Assembly (NCBI GenBank): GCA_003446015.1 | Contig: DMBU01000002.1 | Coordinates: 1 to 8,746, forward strand | Direction: 5' to 3' | Length of the DNA stretch: 8,746 nt | Origin: Bacteroidales bacterium | GTDB lineage: Bacteria > Bacteroidota > Bacteroidia > Bacteroidales > UBA12077 | Shown here: piece after piece, positions 6,691 through 8,746 of the stretch | Numbering within the stretch: the first letter of the stretch is position 1 | Layout: each line of letters begins with the position of its first letter | Notes under the pieces: model-generated | The model's database searches: none | The model's input: the letters and a program-made list of their open reading frames with translations, nothing else | Told to the model about the DNA's origin: nothing | Position numbers and translations under genes: made by a program

Positions 6691-8087
6691 GTTCTATTTA
6701 TTTTTTCGATGAAAGGACTTAATCTCTTTGCAATATCTTTTTCACTAGTATTAATAAACTCTAAATCATTAATTTGCAAATTTGTTTGTGGAAAAATACT
6801 TGAATTTAACAAAATTGATTTTGCCAAAAAATTATTTCTTCTGCCAAATCCGGGAGATTTTAAAATATCGCTTAACTTACTATTTAGCCATTGAATATTG
6901 TCAGTAGAATAATCAATTAATAAAGCATCGCATTTGATAAGATTTCGATAATGTTCCTGTATTAAATCTATTTTATTTGTCTTATCTGTTGTCTGTAAAA
7001 TAGTGAGTTTGTTTTTTGTAAGTTCCTGTTTAATTAAATTTAAATTTTTCTCATTCGAATTATTTGAGATTAAATACACGGATCTGGAAACAATTTCGTT
7101 TTCTTTTGATTTTACTTGTGGCTTTAATTCTATAATCTCTTTTGCCTTCTCTCTAATGATTGTTTTAAAAACCTCAATTGGAGTTTGAATTATTTCTGTA
7201 CTTTTAAGTAACTCAATATTTCTCTTAAAACTTTCTATATATAATCTTTGTTTTTCTGATTTTGGTTTAATATCCGGTGGAATCCATACCAAACGTTTTA
7301 TTGCTACATTCTTTGCCTTTAATTCTGAAGCTACTTCGTGGTATATATCATTTTGCAATTCAATACTGGAAATATCAATATTATTTAAAAGAGGGGCATA
7401 AAAATTACCAATAAGGTGAATAGAAAGAATAGATTGCATAAGATTATCATGTACAAATTCACTAAAGCTCATCATATCTTTAGGGAAATTACCTTTGGGA
7501 AGAATTTCAAAACCCAAATGTTCCAGTTCTCTTATAATGGTTTCTCTATTAAAATTCTGATCGTTACTTGTTTCTGCCAGATAGATTCTCCCTTTTGACT
7601 TCTTTGTTAGTTTTTCACTAGAAGCTAATTCCTTCCTTATCTCATAAGCAATATCCAAAAACTTAAGCCATATTTCATTTTTCAATTCATTGATTTGGTC
7701 CGACAAGTTTATTGGTTTACCCATTGATTCGTCAAACAAATTATATTTTGAAGTTTGTTTAAAAGATTCTTCTTTTATTTCTGGATGACATGATACATTG
7801 ATAATTTTCTTAGTTTTCAAGTTGTCAGTATCTAAAAGACCAGAATCGGTATAATTAGTATTTAATAATAACTGAATTATTATTTTGGTATTTTCATTAA
7901 TGTCCTTCAAATCAACATTAAACTCATCTGAAGTAAAATTAGATATGCTGATTCCTTTTTTTGTTATTTGACGGAGACTTATCTCTAAGATAGACTTAAA
8001 GGCATTAATCCAACTAATTTCCTTTTCGTTTAATTTCGCTTTTTCAAACGGAACGTAAATCAGAATATCAGAATTCATATTTGACAT
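6687..8087 (-). CDS. Multi-module TIR-like protein (degenerate TIR plus two TIR/DUF4062-like modules), partner of the nSTAND NTPase
   Basis: A 466-aa soluble protein with no signal peptide or membrane segment. Three modules can be traced. Residues 1-155 follow the pattern of TIR proteins that sit beside STAND ATPases (SDILIYVPFEKAKLNEKE, then WINAFKSILEISLRQ), but the usual ISYAHxD start has become IYVPFEKA and the usual SxWCxxE segment is NYTDSGLLDTDN. Residues 167-315 form an IYLAETSND...RELEHLGFEILP module with SIHLIGNFYA (222-231), SSIELQND (240-247) and RLVWIPPDI (265-273), like the DUF4062/TIR-like domain of the same proteins. Residues 335-430 form a third module: SVYLIS, then HYRNLIKCDALLIDY (379-393), then WLNSKL and KSPGFGRRNNFLAKSI (410-425). 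The likely role is a cytoplasmic adaptor or effector acting with the NTPase whose start overlaps its stop (ATGA). NAD-cleaving activity is doubtful because the first module lacks the expected glutamate region. A second possible start is Met4 (8078). Rough counts put its G+C near 28-30%, below its neighbours. Confidence 0.82.
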   Translation of the reverse strand: MSNMNSDILIYVPFEKAKLNEKEISWINAFKSILEISLRQITKKGISISNFTSDEFNVDLKDINENTKIIIQLLLNTNYTDSGLLDTDNLKTKKIINVSCHPEIKEESFKQTSKYNLFDESMGKPINLSDQINELKNEIWLKFLDIAYEIRKELASSEKLTKKSKGRIYLAETSNDQNFNRETIIRELEHLGFEILPKGNFPKDMMSFSEFVHDNLMQSILSIHLIGNFYAPLLNNIDISSIELQNDIYHEVASELKAKNVAIKRLVWIPPDIKPKSEKQRLYIESFKRNIELLKSTEIIQTPIEVFKTIIREKAKEIIELKPQVKSKENEIVSRSVYLISNNSNEKNLNLIKQELTKNKLTILQTTDKTNKIDLIQEHYRNLIKCDALLIDYSTDNIQWLNSKLSDILKSPGFGRRNNFLAKSILLNSSIFPQTNLQINDLEFINTSEKDIAKRLSPFIEKINRT

Positions 8088-8089
8088 AT

Positions 8090-8746
8090 TTATTCTATTT
8101 TAACACCAATTACTATTATATCGTCAACTTGTTCTTCTTTACCTCTCCATTCATCCAAATGTTCTTCAAGTATTCTTTCCTGTTCTTCAATTGGATTTTG
8201 ATGAATTTCGAGCAATAATTCTCTAAATTTTTTAACCATAAACTTACGTCCATCACCTCCTCCAAACTGATCAGGATAACCATCTGAGAATGTATATAAT
8301 ACATCTCCTTTTTGAATATCTATTTCGTGGTTTGTAAATTTGGGTAGTTCATCATCAAAATTACCACCAATGGCCATTTTGTCTCCTTTAATCTGTATTA
8401 GCTCATTATTTCTAATTAAACATAGTGGGTTATTTGCACCGGCAAATTGTAATTTCATGTTCTTATAGTCGATAATACATAAAGCCAAATCCATTCCATC
8501 TTTAACACCGCTTAAACCTACTTTTTCATTTCCTTTTTCTCTTAGTGTTTCAACAACGCCTTCGTTTAAACTGTCGAGAATTTCACTCGCCTGACGGGCT
8601 TTTTTAACATCAATAGCATAATTTAACTGGTTGTTTCCTACGATTGACATAAATGCACCAGGAACTCCATGCCCCGTACAATCAACTGCAGCATAAATTA
8701 CCAGATTATTTTTCTTAGCCATCCAGTAAAAATCACCACTTACAAT
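8090..8746 (-). CDS. SpoIIE/PP2C-type Ser/Thr phosphatase, C-terminal catalytic part (5' end beyond window)
   Basis: This is the C-terminal 218 residues of a metal-dependent SpoIIE-family protein phosphatase, which removes phosphate from Ser/Thr of a partner in the cytoplasm. The reading frame is open to the window edge and begins IVSGDFYW, the first metal-binding motif of the family, so the Met encoded at 8722 is internal and not a start. In visible numbering the motifs run in order: GDFYW (Asp5), DCTGHGVPGAFMS (Asp22), DGMDLALCIID (about 83-93), AGANNPL (about 102-108), FSDGYPDQFGG (Asp155) and the closing VDDIIVIGV (Asp208/Asp209). All expected acidic metal ligands are present, so it should be active. 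The missing N-terminus is where family members carry sensor modules such as TPR, GAF, PAS or HAMP domains; which one is present here cannot be seen. The stop lies 2 bases before the next start, so it is the most upstream visible gene of the operon. A regulatory role for the neighbouring STAND/TIR genes is inferred from context only. Confidence 0.93.
   Translation of the reverse strand: MVSGDFYWMAKKNNLVIYAAVDCTGHGVPGAFMSIVGNNQLNYAIDVKKARQASEILDSLNEGVVETLREKGNEKVGLSGVKDGMDLALCIIDYKNMKLQFAGANNPLCLIRNNELIQIKGDKMAIGGNFDDELPKFTNHEIDIQKGDVLYTFSDGYPDQFGGGDGRKFMVKKFRELLLEIHQNPIEEQERILEEHLDEWRGKEEQVDDIIVIGVKIE

Noticed and set aside
8116..8304. Short minus-strand reading frame inside the phosphatase gene
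   Set aside because: It is an out-of-frame shadow of the conserved phosphatase C-terminus.
8720..8722. ATG that could be taken as the start of the phosphatase
   Set aside because: The eight codons before it read IVSGDFYW, a conserved catalytic motif, so the gene continues beyond the window and this Met is internal.

Overview
The window looks like a piece of an AT-rich Bacteroidota chromosome (G+C about one third by eye). The evidence is a PorT-like outer-membrane barrel gene, a lipoprotein with a degenerate beta-propeller, a Bacteroidota-style SpoIIE phosphatase ending, A-rich translation starts without Shine-Dalgarno sequences, and a large secreted protein with Ig-like repeats. I cannot assign a genus. 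All six genes lie on the minus strand, so transcription runs from high to low coordinates. No RNA gene, CRISPR array, insertion sequence or integrase was seen.

In transcription order: (1) the C-terminal catalytic part of a SpoIIE/PP2C-type Ser/Thr phosphatase (8090-8746, cut by the window edge). (2) A 466-aa protein made of a degenerate TIR domain followed by two further TIR/DUF4062-like modules (6687-8087). (3) A 1032-aa nSTAND NTPase with a single membrane helix, a long Ala-phased helix and a seven-bladed WD40 propeller (3592-6690). (4) A 336-aa secreted protein with an N-terminal helical module and a C-terminal outer-membrane barrel (2580-3590). (5) A 401-aa lipoprotein with seven GG-Y repeats, probably a second seven-bladed propeller (1361-2566). 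(6) After a 54-base gap, the N-terminal 435 codons of a large secreted protein with Ig-like repeats (1-1306, running off the window).

Genes 1-5 are separated by 2 bases, a 4-base ATGA overlap, 1 base and 13 bases. They are therefore very probably one operon and translationally coupled. The products appear to occupy every layer of the envelope: phosphatase and TIR-like protein in the cytoplasm, NTPase anchored in the inner membrane with its WD40 sensor probably in the periplasm, barrel in the outer membrane, and lipoprotein on a membrane surface.

My main hypothesis is a trans-envelope STAND signalling or conflict system. An outer-membrane or surface event would be sensed by the barrel, the lipoprotein and the WD40 domain, relayed through the nSTAND ATPase to the TIR-like partner, and set or reset by the phosphatase. 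STAND/TIR partnership and SpoIIE signalling are known in general. The five-gene trans-envelope arrangement and its function are inference from this sequence.
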